Source: Anaerolineales bacterium
GTDB lineage: Bacteria > Chloroflexota > Anaerolineae > Anaerolineales > E44-bin32
Assembly (NCBI GenBank): GCA_023250385.1
Contig: JAHFAU010000005.1
Location: 1 to 30,292 of the forward strand
DNA: 30,292 nucleotides
Direction: 5' to 3'
Each line of letters starts with the position of its first letter. Position 1 is the stretch's first letter. The translations under genes and the position numbers were made by a program. Below, piece by piece: positions 13,890 through 20,705 of the stretch. The notes below the pieces were generated by a model. That model did not search any database. It was not told the DNA's origin and was given only the letters and a program-made list of their open reading frames with translations.

Positions 13890-15364
13890 GAATCACCCGT
13901 GCGGGCTGGCAAGAGCAATGCGCGGGTTCCGTATTTGAGCACTTTCTCCCCTTCGCTCGACAGGCGGCGGGAGTGAGTCAACCGGTCGGCTTCGCTCAGG
14001 GCCGCCTTTGCCAGCTCCTTTTCTCCGTTGGCAAGCAGTTGGGTCGCCAGGTTTTCGAGCCGGCGGGCGGCCTGGCCGGACTGCCCTAACTCTGCCTCGT
14101 GGCGTGCCTTCTCCTGCATGCGGTACAGGGATATCTGACTCAGGGCTGCCGTGATCTGCTCGGGGGGCGGATCCGTGTCTGGCTCGGTCGAGACTGGAAT
14201 GCGAACCTGAAGCGGCAGGGCGACGCTGTTGTTGCCCTTGCCCAGTATATCGCCATCGATGGTGAAGTGGGCCAGGGTGAGCTCACTCATTTTCCCGATT
14301 GGATGAATAACCACCTCCAATAGGACCCGGACCACTCCATCCCGCGGCAGATTGCCGAGGTTCATTGGCAGGCTGTCGCCCAGCGGCATCGGCTCCGGAA
14401 GCAGCCGGAAGGACGAGCGCAGGTCGACCTGCGGGGCGACCGCGCCCTCCAGCCGCAGCCGACTCGCCACCGTCCGGCCGAGCGCTTCAAAGATACCCTC
14501 CATTACGCTGACAATCGCCTGCGGTGTGTCCAGGAACGCCACACTGCCACCCGTTCGGCTGGCCAGGTCATCGAGCAAGCGGTCGCTGAAGTCGTTCCCG
14601 ATCCCTATACCGTGGATGGTGATGCCCTTGGAGGCGCAGTACTCGGCGATCTCAATGCACTCATCTTCGTCGCCGTAGGTCCGGCCGTCGGTGAAGAGGA
14701 TCAAATGATTGATGCCCTCACGGGAGAAGTATTTCTCGAGTTCGTTGAGGCCGGTCCGCAGCCCCTGCCCGATTTCTGTTCCGCCGCTGGCCTGGATCAA
14801 ACTCAGTCGGGCCCGGGCGACGGACATGTCTCGGGCTTGATCGGGCGTAACCACCAGCTCGGCCCGATCGCTGAAAGTGACAATGGAGGTCGAATCCCCG
14901 TGCTCGGTGCTCTGCAAGATCTTGATCACGGCCGAGCGCAACTGGTCGAGCCGGGCGCCGCGCATCGAGGTCGAGCGGTCAAGCACCAATGCCAGATTGA
15001 TCGGCGGTCGGATCGTTGGCAGATCGGCGTTGGGTTGTACATCCAGCAGCAGATAGTGGACTTGGGGCTCATCGAGTTGCAGCAGTTTACGACGGCTCTG
15101 AATTACCCGGGCCTTGAAGCTGGCTCGAGCCGACAGCTCAGCCTCGTGCTCGACCAATCCCTTGTCATAGTCGGCCCGTTGATCCAGATCGCTGAGAATC
15201 TCATAGGCCTTATTGACCTTTAGGAAGAGCTCGGTGTCTCCCGGACCGGTGTTCTTGTCCGGATGCAGGCGCAAGGCAGCCTCACGATACGCACGGCGAA
15301 TCTCTTCAACCGAGGCGCTGCGCGGGACCCCGAGCAAGGTATAGAAATCGAGTTCTTTGGTCAC
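13886..15364 (-). CDS. J-domain/VWA-domain fusion protein
   Basis: A 492-residue protein with an unusual build. Residues 5-68 form a J domain with the intact HPD tripeptide at 34-36, the signature that stimulates Hsp70 (DnaK) ATPase. It lacks the Gly/Phe linker and zinc domain of DnaJ. A VWA domain follows (about 120-300) with a complete MIDAS metal site: Asp129, Ser131, Ser133, Thr196 and Asp226. A beta-rich domain (about 305-425) and a helical tail (about 430-492) complete it. There is no signal peptide, so it is cytoplasmic. The start is GTG at 15364, six bases after the phosphatase stop. Lying between PP2C and FHA genes, it is probably a target or scaffold of the kinase; client proteins are unknown. 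Confidence 0.92.
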   Translation of the reverse strand: MTKELDFYTLLGVPRSASVEEIRRAYREAALRLHPDKNTGPGDTELFLKVNKAYEILSDLDQRADYDKGLVEHEAELSARASFKARVIQSRRKLLQLDEPQVHYLLLDVQPNADLPTIRPPINLALVLDRSTSMRGARLDQLRSAVIKILQSTEHGDSTSIVTFSDRAELVVTPDQARDMSVARARLSLIQASGGTEIGQGLRTGLNELEKYFSREGINHLILFTDGRTYGDEDECIEIAEYCASKGITIHGIGIGNDFSDRLLDDLASRTGGSVAFLDTPQAIVSVMEGIFEALGRTVASRLRLEGAVAPQVDLRSSFRLLPEPMPLGDSLPMNLGNLPRDGVVRVLLEVVIHPIGKMSELTLAHFTIDGDILGKGNNSVALPLQVRIPVSTEPDTDPPPEQITAALSQISLYRMQEKARHEAELGQSGQAARRLENLATQLLANGEKELAKAALSEADRLTHSRRLSSEGEKVLKYGTRALLLPARTGDS

Positions 15365-15370
15365 TGGAAG

Positions 15371-16252
15371 TTAGGCCGGTGGAAAGTAGACCATGATCAC
15401 GGTGATGTTGTCCGGCCCGCCGGCGGAATTGGCCGCCCGGACTAGTTCATCACAGGCTGCCTGCGGATGCTCGGAACTCCAGGCGATCCGCAGGATTTCG
15501 GCCTCCGGGACGACCCCCCAAAGGCCATCCGAGCATATCAGGAGGAAACCGTTGCGAGGGACAGGGTGAGTGAAGACGTCCACCTCGAGGTTAGCGCCCT
15601 GGCCGATCGCCTTGTAGAGCACATTGCGTTGGGGGTGGGTGGCGGCCTCGGCCTCGGTCAGCTGGCCGAGCTCCTCCAGCCGCTTGACGAGAGAGTGATC
15701 GCGGGTGAGGACCTTGGCCTGACCGTTGGTGAGCGCGTAGGCCCGGCTGTCACCAACGTGTCCGATCGTCATCTGGTTGCCAAGCATCAAGGCTGCGGTC
15801 AGGGTCGTACCGCCGCCGGGAACTCGACTGACGACCGAATTGTTTGCCTCTTGGAGCGCCTTGCGTACCTGGTCTTGCAGCGGTTGGCCGTCTAGAAAAT
15901 CGTCCGACTCGAAAAGCCGCAGCAGGGTGTCTTTGGCCAGCCGCTGGGCGACCGCCCGAACTGAGATGGCGCTCGCGACTTCACCCGAGCGATGACCGCC
16001 CATGCCGTCGGCCACCACAAAGAGTCCAAAGTCCGGGACGGCTGCTTCGCCAGATGAGCTGCCGATCAGCGAGAACAGGGCGTCTTCATTGTGGGCTCGT
16101 TCAACCCCGGTCGATTGAGAGGCCCCGACCAGAATCCGGTCGCTTAAGGCCGCACCCTCGATGGTAGAAGGATCCAAGGGCGCAGTCTCGATCCGATCCG
16201 GAGACTGGACCGCGCTCTGGCCTCTTCCGAAAATTCGCTGCAGGAAGGTCAT
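15371..16252 (-). CDS. PP2C-family Ser/Thr protein phosphatase
   Basis: A metal-dependent phosphatase (PPM/PP2C) that removes phosphate from Ser/Thr residues, and so should reverse the neighbouring kinase. It has 293 residues; the catalytic domain starts near residue 40. Motifs present are RAHNEDA, ADGMGGHRSGE (metal-binding Asp), GHVGDSRAY, RDHSLV, CSDGLWGV (metal Asp) and the final GGPDNITVIMV. An N-terminal tail of about 40 residues precedes it and there is no membrane segment. The ATG at 16252 was chosen because sequence further upstream in frame runs through the kinase gene's end and does not look like protein of this family. No clear ribosome site precedes it. It is 50 bases after the kinase gene. 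Confidence 0.93.
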   Translation of the reverse strand: MTFLQRIFGRGQSAVQSPDRIETAPLDPSTIEGAALSDRILVGASQSTGVERAHNEDALFSLIGSSSGEAAVPDFGLFVVADGMGGHRSGEVASAISVRAVAQRLAKDTLLRLFESDDFLDGQPLQDQVRKALQEANNSVVSRVPGGGTTLTAALMLGNQMTIGHVGDSRAYALTNGQAKVLTRDHSLVKRLEELGQLTEAEAATHPQRNVLYKAIGQGANLEVDVFTHPVPRNGFLLICSDGLWGVVPEAEILRIAWSSEHPQAACDELVRAANSAGGPDNITVIMVYFPPA

Positions 16253-16302
16253 GTTGGGGGCAGGCGGGTTGGCCTGATTTGGGCAGGCAACTGTGTCAGT
16301 TC

Positions 16303-18189
16303 CTAGGTAAGGAGTGCATATACCCGATGGTCGTGAGAGCCGAAGTACAACCGATTGTTGGCGACCGTGGGCGTCCCAGTGATCGGCCCGCCGGTCTGGA
16401 ACTGCCAGCGCAATCTGCCCGATCGCATGTCCAGGCAGTACATTGAATTGTCCACCGATCCGCAATACACCGAGTCCTCAAAGATTATCGGCGAGCCGTT
16501 GACTTGGTGCTCGGTTTGGTGATGCCATATCTCGCGGCCGCTTTTGGCCTCGACAGCATAGATCCGTCCGTCGCCACTTCCGATGTAAATCCGGTTCTCG
16601 GCAAACACCGGGGAGGAGATGGTCGGCTGCCCCATTCTGAATTTCCAGATCTGCCAGCCAGCTTCCGCTTCGACCGCATACAAGGACCAATCCTTGCAGC
16701 CGAAGTACAGCATCCCCTCGATAAGGATCGGTGAGGAGGTGATCGCCCGTTTCGCCTTGCCAAAACGCCACTTCATCTCGCTCTTAAAATCGTAGCAATA
16801 GAGGTCGCTGCTCTCACAGCCGAAGTACACCCGATCCCCGGAGATCAGGGGTGTAGAGCGAATCGGCCCGGCGACTTCCTGCTTCCAGGCGGCGCTGCCA
16901 TTGAACATGTTGACGACGTGCAGCCGGGCATCGTCGCTCCCGAAGAAAATGTGTCCCTCGGAGATGACCGGAGAGGAGCGAATGGGGCCCGCCGAATAAT
17001 AGGTCCAGGCCAGCGCGCCGCGCTCCGCCGAAACGGCATAGAGCCGAGTGTCCTCGGAGGCCACGTACACCAGTTCGCCGTCTGAGCATGGCTTCGCGAC
17101 GATGCCGCCTTCGGTGGCGAATTTCCAGAGGAACTCTCCGGTTTCAGCATTCAAGGCATACAGGTTGTTGTCGTAGCAGCCGACGTAGACCACGCCTTTC
17201 GCCACGAGCGGGGAACCGCGGATTTCGTCCTCGCATTCGAAAGACCAGACCTCCTGGACTTCATTGCGCGGCCGGATTGCCGTGGTCGCGGTTCGGGGGG
17301 AGACCAGGATGCCGGTCTCCTTTGCAGCGGCCATCAAGGCCGACTTCATCGCCTCCGCAGAAGAGAAGCGATCCTGCGGGTCGTAGGCCAGGGCGGTGTT
17401 GATCACGGCCTCGGTCTCGGTCGACACACTCTGATTGAGTTTCCGGATCGGGCGCTCGGAAAACGAGAAGGGCGGCTCGGCGCGCGGATCCTTGCGAGTG
17501 AGCAAATGGTGGAGCGTGGCCCCGAGGGCGTAGAGATCGCCTGCCGGCGACGCCTCGCCCCGATATTGCTCCGGCGGGGCATAGCCGTCGGTCCCGATCA
17601 TCGTTCCCTTCTGCCCCGGCTGGAAGTTCCTAGCGATGCCGAAGTCGATCAGCCGGATGCTGCCGTGGTTGTCCACCATGATGTTCGAGGGTTTGACGTC
17701 CCGGAAAATCACCGGCTGGGGCTTGTGGTTGTGCAGATAGAAGAGCACGTCGCAGAGCTCGATCGCCCAGTTAACCACCTGATCTTCGGCCAGTGCCCCC
17801 TCGATTTCGCGCAGCAGCGCCTCCAGGTCCTTGCCATCGATGAACTCCATGACCAGGTACGAGTTATTCTCGTGGGTGAAGTAGTCGTAGATCCGGGGAA
17901 TTGCGGGGTGAGACAAGGTAGCCAGCAGATCCGCTTCCCGCTCGAAGTTGCGCACGATCATGTCGTGCATCGTCGGGTCGGTGGCCATGTTGATCATTTC
18001 CTTGACCGCCACCGCCTTGGTCACGTTCGGGAAATGCAGGTCACGGGCGCGATAAACCGAGCTCATGCCGCCCGCGCCCTGCAATGCCAACACCAGGTAC
18101 CGCTCTTGCAGGGTCACGCCGGGTTCCAACTGGCCGAGCTGGGCGGTTTCGCTGGTAGCGTCCGAAAGGGCCTTGGTGGTCCTCTTCAT
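16303..18189 (-). CDS. Ser/Thr kinase fused to an eight-blade PQQ-type beta-propeller
   Basis: The 628-residue protein has a Hanks kinase domain (about 31-290) with GAGGMSSVY (38-46), Lys63, FRDVKPSN (162-169; Phe replaces His of HRD but Arg and catalytic Asp164 remain) and DFG (182-184). A short linker rich in Thr/Arg leads to about 320 residues made of eight repeats of roughly 40 residues, each with the pattern SSP-hydrophobic-x-(I/V)YFGS-D-LYAV-G-W, as in PQQ/Pyrrolo-quinoline propellers. The first strand before repeat one probably closes the ring. There is no membrane helix between the parts, so the propeller is in the cytoplasm and likely binds a partner or ligand. ATG at 18189 has AAGGAG ten bases upstream. 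First gene of the phosphosignalling operon. Confidence 0.95.
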   Translation of the reverse strand: MKRTTKALSDATSETAQLGQLEPGVTLQERYLVLALQGAGGMSSVYRARDLHFPNVTKAVAVKEMINMATDPTMHDMIVRNFEREADLLATLSHPAIPRIYDYFTHENNSYLVMEFIDGKDLEALLREIEGALAEDQVVNWAIELCDVLFYLHNHKPQPVIFRDVKPSNIMVDNHGSIRLIDFGIARNFQPGQKGTMIGTDGYAPPEQYRGEASPAGDLYALGATLHHLLTRKDPRAEPPFSFSERPIRKLNQSVSTETEAVINTALAYDPQDRFSSAEAMKSALMAAAKETGILVSPRTATTAIRPRNEVQEVWSFECEDEIRGSPLVAKGVVYVGCYDNNLYALNAETGEFLWKFATEGGIVAKPCSDGELVYVASEDTRLYAVSAERGALAWTYYSAGPIRSSPVISEGHIFFGSDDARLHVVNMFNGSAAWKQEVAGPIRSTPLISGDRVYFGCESSDLYCYDFKSEMKWRFGKAKRAITSSPILIEGMLYFGCKDWSLYAVEAEAGWQIWKFRMGQPTISSPVFAENRIYIGSGDGRIYAVEAKSGREIWHHQTEHQVNGSPIIFEDSVYCGSVDNSMYCLDMRSGRLRWQFQTGGPITGTPTVANNRLYFGSHDHRVYALLT

Positions 18190-18233
18190 ATTAAGAATGC
18201 TCCTTCTAGGGGCCAAAGGAGCGATCGACGGAG

Positions 18234-18261
18234 ATTATAGCATGGGCACTTTGCCACGCAA
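18234..18261 (-). promoter_or_regulatory. Extended -10 promoter of the phosphosignalling operon
   Basis: On the minus strand TTGCGT (18261-18256), a 16-base spacer and TATAAT (18239-18234) preceded by TGC form an extended -10 promoter. The expected leader before the kinase ATG is about 38 bases. A weak hairpin (CCCTA 18273-18277 / TAGGG 18286-18290) just after the upstream gene's stop has no T-run. Confidence 0.6.
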
Positions 18262-18292
18262 TGAAACCGTCGCCCTATAGGATATTAGGGGC

Positions 18293-19276
18293 TCAGGAGC
18301 GCCGCTGCAAGAGCCCATTGGCCAGGCTCCGCAAGGCGGCTGCCGCAGCCTCTTCCGGCTGTGCTCCGGCGAGGCTGGCAAGACAACCGGTCGTGAATTC
18401 ACCGGCCGCCTGGGAGGCGGCGTCCCGCGAGCCCACAGCCTCGAGTGCCCCAAGCAGTTCGGCCAAATCGCTCGTGGCATCGTCCCACAAGGCCGCGAAG
18501 GCCGGGTTGAATTCAAGCGCGTAGAGGGCGGGGTAGGAAGGCTTGCGCTCCAACAGGTCCTGGCCAACCGACTTGCCGGTCTGGGCTGGAGCTCCCCAGA
18601 CGCCCAGGACGTCATCCAGGATTTGAAATGCCAGCCCTAACTGCCGCCCGAATGCCTGGAAAGCCGCTCGTCGGGATGCAGATGCGCCTGCCACCAGGGC
18701 CCCCGCAGCCGCGCTGGCGGCCAGCAGCGAGGCAGTTTTCGCTTCGATCATTCTCACGTACCTGGCAAGTGTTCCCTCCCCGTTCCGGCTGAACGCAAGA
18801 TCGCGTTGCTGACCTTTTGTAAGTTCTAGACAGGCCTCATCGAGGATGAGGTGGACGGCCAGCAGCCGTGCTGGCGGCAGGTCCAGCCTTTGAGTGGACA
18901 GGCGGGCGAGCGAGAACAGTGCGTCGCCGGCGTTGATTGCCAGGGCCTCGCCCCAAACCTTCCAGACGGTCGGCCGATGACGCCGGAACTCGCTTCGGTC
19001 CTGAATGTCATCGTGGATCAATGAGAAATTGTGAATCAATTCAACCGCGCTGGCTGCCGGCAAAGCGGCCTCCCACTGTCCTCCGGCCGCGGCGCAGCAG
19101 AGCAAGCAGAGCAGCGGTCGCACGCCCTTCCCACCCGGGGCCGCCTCCGACCATCCGAAGTGGTGCTCGACGATTTGGTAGAGCTGAGGATCGTCCTTCA
19201 GTTGGGCGACGAAGCCTTGCAGGTCTGCGCGGACCGCTCGCAGCATTTCACCGACGGGCGGATCTGGTGGGCTCAA
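18293..19276 (-). CDS. Polyprenyl (geranylgeranyl-type) diphosphate synthase
   Basis: The enzyme condenses isopentenyl diphosphate with allylic diphosphates to make longer isoprenyl chains for quinones, carotenoids or undecaprenyl carriers. With the start used here the protein has 327 residues. It shows GGKGVRPLLCLL, the first Asp-rich motif HDDIQD and a second one written DDVLG rather than DDxxD, then GKSVGQDL and the KPSYPALYAL helix. The DDxxG form occurs in some bacterial trans-prenyl synthases and is not by itself a defect. Chain length cannot be assigned. Three starts are possible: GTG 19324, TTG 19276 and ATG 19246. TTG 19276 is preferred because it overlaps the fni stop as TTGA, as other junctions here do; this is moderate evidence. 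Confidence 0.88.
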   Translation of the reverse strand: MSPPDPPVGEMLRAVRADLQGFVAQLKDDPQLYQIVEHHFGWSEAAPGGKGVRPLLCLLCCAAAGGQWEAALPAASAVELIHNFSLIHDDIQDRSEFRRHRPTVWKVWGEALAINAGDALFSLARLSTQRLDLPPARLLAVHLILDEACLELTKGQQRDLAFSRNGEGTLARYVRMIEAKTASLLAASAAAGALVAGASASRRAAFQAFGRQLGLAFQILDDVLGVWGAPAQTGKSVGQDLLERKPSYPALYALEFNPAFAALWDDATSDLAELLGALEAVGSRDAASQAAGEFTTGCLASLAGAQPEEAAAAALRSLANGLLQRRS

Positions 19277-20298
19277 AGATCCTGGACCAGCTTGGCAGTT
19301 CGAAGGGCTGCAAGGTCGGGACACCCGGTGGCGAACATGACGACCCGCAACACCCGCACTGTCCGGCCGATCAGCTCGATCACCGACTCGCTGGATTCGA
19401 CCGCAGCCCGTAGGAACGGCCCCGCCATCCCCCCGATCGCGGCTCCGAGCGCCAGTGCCTTCGCCAGATCAGTCCCTCCCCGCAAGCCTCCCGAGGCGAT
19501 CAGCAGGACGTCCGGCATCGCCTGTCTGAGATCGGACAACGCCCGCGCAGTGGGAATGCCCCAGTCGACAAACTCGGAAGCGACGGCTGCCGCGCTCTCG
19601 TCGGGGGAGCGGTGCATCTCTACCTGGGACCACGACGTTCCGCCGGCGCCGGCTACGTCGATCGCCGCCACTCCCGCGCTCACCAGCCGCTGGGCGACCG
19701 AAGGAGAGATTCCCCAGCCCACCTCCTTCGCTACCACCGGCACCGAGAGACCGCGGCAGATCGCCTCAATCTTAGGCAGCAGACCACTGAAGTTGACATC
19801 CCCCTCCGGCTGCAAGGCCTCCTGCAGTGGGTTGAGGTGCAGCACCAGCGCGTCGGCGCGGATCAGGTCGACCGCCCGCTGAGCTTCGGGCAGTCCATAG
19901 CCATAGTTCAGCTGCACCGCCCCCAAATTGGCGAACAACAGCACATCGGGAGCAGATTCCCGTACGTCGAAGGTATCTGCTAGAGTCGGATTCTCTATCG
20001 CCGCGCGCAGCGAGCCCACCCCCATCGCGACTTGGGTCTGCTGGGCGGCCTCGGCGAGAGCCCGGTTGATCAGGCGGGCTTGTTCGGTGCCTCCGGTCAT
20101 CGAGGAGATCAGGAGCGGGGCGTTGAGTTGGCGGCCGAGGAAGGTGACCCGGGTATCGATTGCGTGCAGATCGAGCTCAGGGAGGGCGTTATGTTCGAAC
20201 CGCAGTCGCTCCAGGCCGGTGGTCAGACCGGACCTCACATTCTCTTCAAGGTTGACTCGAATGTGGTCCGATTTGCGCTGGGCCGTAACTTGGGTCAT
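19273..20298 (-). CDS. fni: Type 2 isopentenyl-diphosphate delta-isomerase
   Basis: This FMN- and NAD(P)H-dependent enzyme interconverts isopentenyl and dimethylallyl diphosphate, supplying both substrates of the neighbouring prenyl synthase. It has 341 residues, the normal length. Family signatures are RKSDHIRVNL at the N-terminus, SSMTGG, MGVGSLRAA, HLNPLQE, AKEVGWG, AGAGGTSW and the FMN-phosphate loop GGLRGG. All are intact. The type 2 enzyme is unrelated to type 1 (Idi) and is common in archaea, Gram-positives and Chloroflexota. The ATG at 20298 lies about 14 bases after the predicted transcript start and lacks a strong ribosome site. It is the first gene of a two-gene isoprenoid operon. 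Confidence 0.96.
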   Translation of the reverse strand: MTQVTAQRKSDHIRVNLEENVRSGLTTGLERLRFEHNALPELDLHAIDTRVTFLGRQLNAPLLISSMTGGTEQARLINRALAEAAQQTQVAMGVGSLRAAIENPTLADTFDVRESAPDVLLFANLGAVQLNYGYGLPEAQRAVDLIRADALVLHLNPLQEALQPEGDVNFSGLLPKIEAICRGLSVPVVAKEVGWGISPSVAQRLVSAGVAAIDVAGAGGTSWSQVEMHRSPDESAAAVASEFVDWGIPTARALSDLRQAMPDVLLIASGGLRGGTDLAKALALGAAIGGMAGPFLRAAVESSESVIELIGRTVRVLRVVMFATGCPDLAALRTAKLVQDL

Positions 20299-20318
20299 CT
20301 CGGGGTGTTGAATGGGAG

Positions 20319-20347
20319 ATCATATCAGCCGGGTAGGGCGGCGTCAA
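20319..20347 (-). promoter_or_regulatory. Promoter of the fni operon
   Basis: On the minus strand TTGACG (20347-20342), a 17-base spacer and TATGAT (20324-20319) with a TG extension match the housekeeping sigma consensus at nearly every position. This is the best promoter in the window. Confidence 0.7.
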
Positions 20348-20363
20348 ACTGGGGGAGTTGAAT

Positions 20364-20369
20364 TACAAT
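20364..20369 (+). promoter_or_regulatory. Candidate -10 box for acpP
   Basis: TACAAT lies 33 bases before the acpP ATG and just upstream of the GGAGGGAGG ribosome site at 20391-20399. No -35 is evident; the corresponding area overlaps the divergent fni promoter. Confidence 0.4.
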
Positions 20370-20401
20370 ACCGCCGCATTCTAGGGCTCTGGAGGGAGGC
20401 T

Positions 20402-20638
20402 ATGGGTGACACTTATGCCGACGTGCGGACCATCATTGTAGATTTGTTGGGTGTTGAGGAAGCGAAAGTCACACCGACTGCGAAATTCCGCGAGGATCTG
20501 GAAGCAGACTCGCTCGATCTGGTCGAGCTGATCATGGCCTTCGAAGAGAAGTTTGGCGGGGAGATCTCGGATGAGGACGCCCAGAAGATCACTACCGTCG
20601 GGGAAGCCGTGACCTATATCGATCAAAACATGGGCTAG
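20402..20638 (+). CDS. acpP: Acyl carrier protein
   Basis: ACP carries growing acyl chains in type II fatty acid synthesis through a phosphopantetheine arm. The 78-residue acidic protein contains the attachment site EADSLDLVEL with Ser37, preceded by FREDLEAD and followed by the helix AFEEKFGGEISDEDA and a final TVGEAVTYI. Size and charge are typical. The start is ATG at 20402 with an excellent GGAGGGAGG site. It is unusual only in being a single-gene unit with its own promoter and terminator, not placed between fabG and fabF. It is divergent from the fni operon. Confidence 0.97.
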   Translation: MGDTYADVRTIIVDLLGVEEAKVTPTAKFREDLEADSLDLVELIMAFEEKFGGEISDEDAQKITTVGEAVTYIDQNMG

Positions 20639-20660
20639 GAACCGCCTGTCGCATGAGCGT

Positions 20661-20690
20661 ACTGGCCAGCGAAAGCTGGCCAGTTTTCTT
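20661..20690 (+). terminator. Rho-independent terminator after acpP
   Basis: A perfect 10-bp stem (ACTGGCCAGC / GCTGGCCAGT) closed by a GAAA tetraloop is followed by a T-rich run, 22 bases after the acpP stop. It lies between convergent genes. Confidence 0.92.
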
Positions 20691-20705
20691 TAGTTCTTTG
20701 GGAGC

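Noticed and set aside
16253..16465. N-terminal extension of the PP2C phosphatase
   Set aside because: It lies within the 3' end of the kinase gene and has no phosphatase similarity; ATG 16252 is a better start.
18190..18216. TTG start nine codons upstream of the PQQ kinase ATG
   Set aside because: The ATG at 18189 has AAGGAG at good spacing, whereas the TTG lies just before that ribosome site.
17506..18240. 244-codon open frame on the plus strand opposite the PQQ kinase gene
   Set aside because: It is antisense to a gene with full kinase motifs, shows no domain itself, and long antisense frames are expected at this GC content.
18273..18290. Inverted repeat CCCTA/TAGGG after the prenyl synthase stop as a terminator
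   Set aside because: The stem is only five base pairs and no T-run follows on the minus strand.
18293..19276. Second Asp-rich motif DDVLG in the prenyl synthase as a loss of function
   Set aside because: DDxxG variants occur in active bacterial prenyl synthases, and all other motifs are intact.
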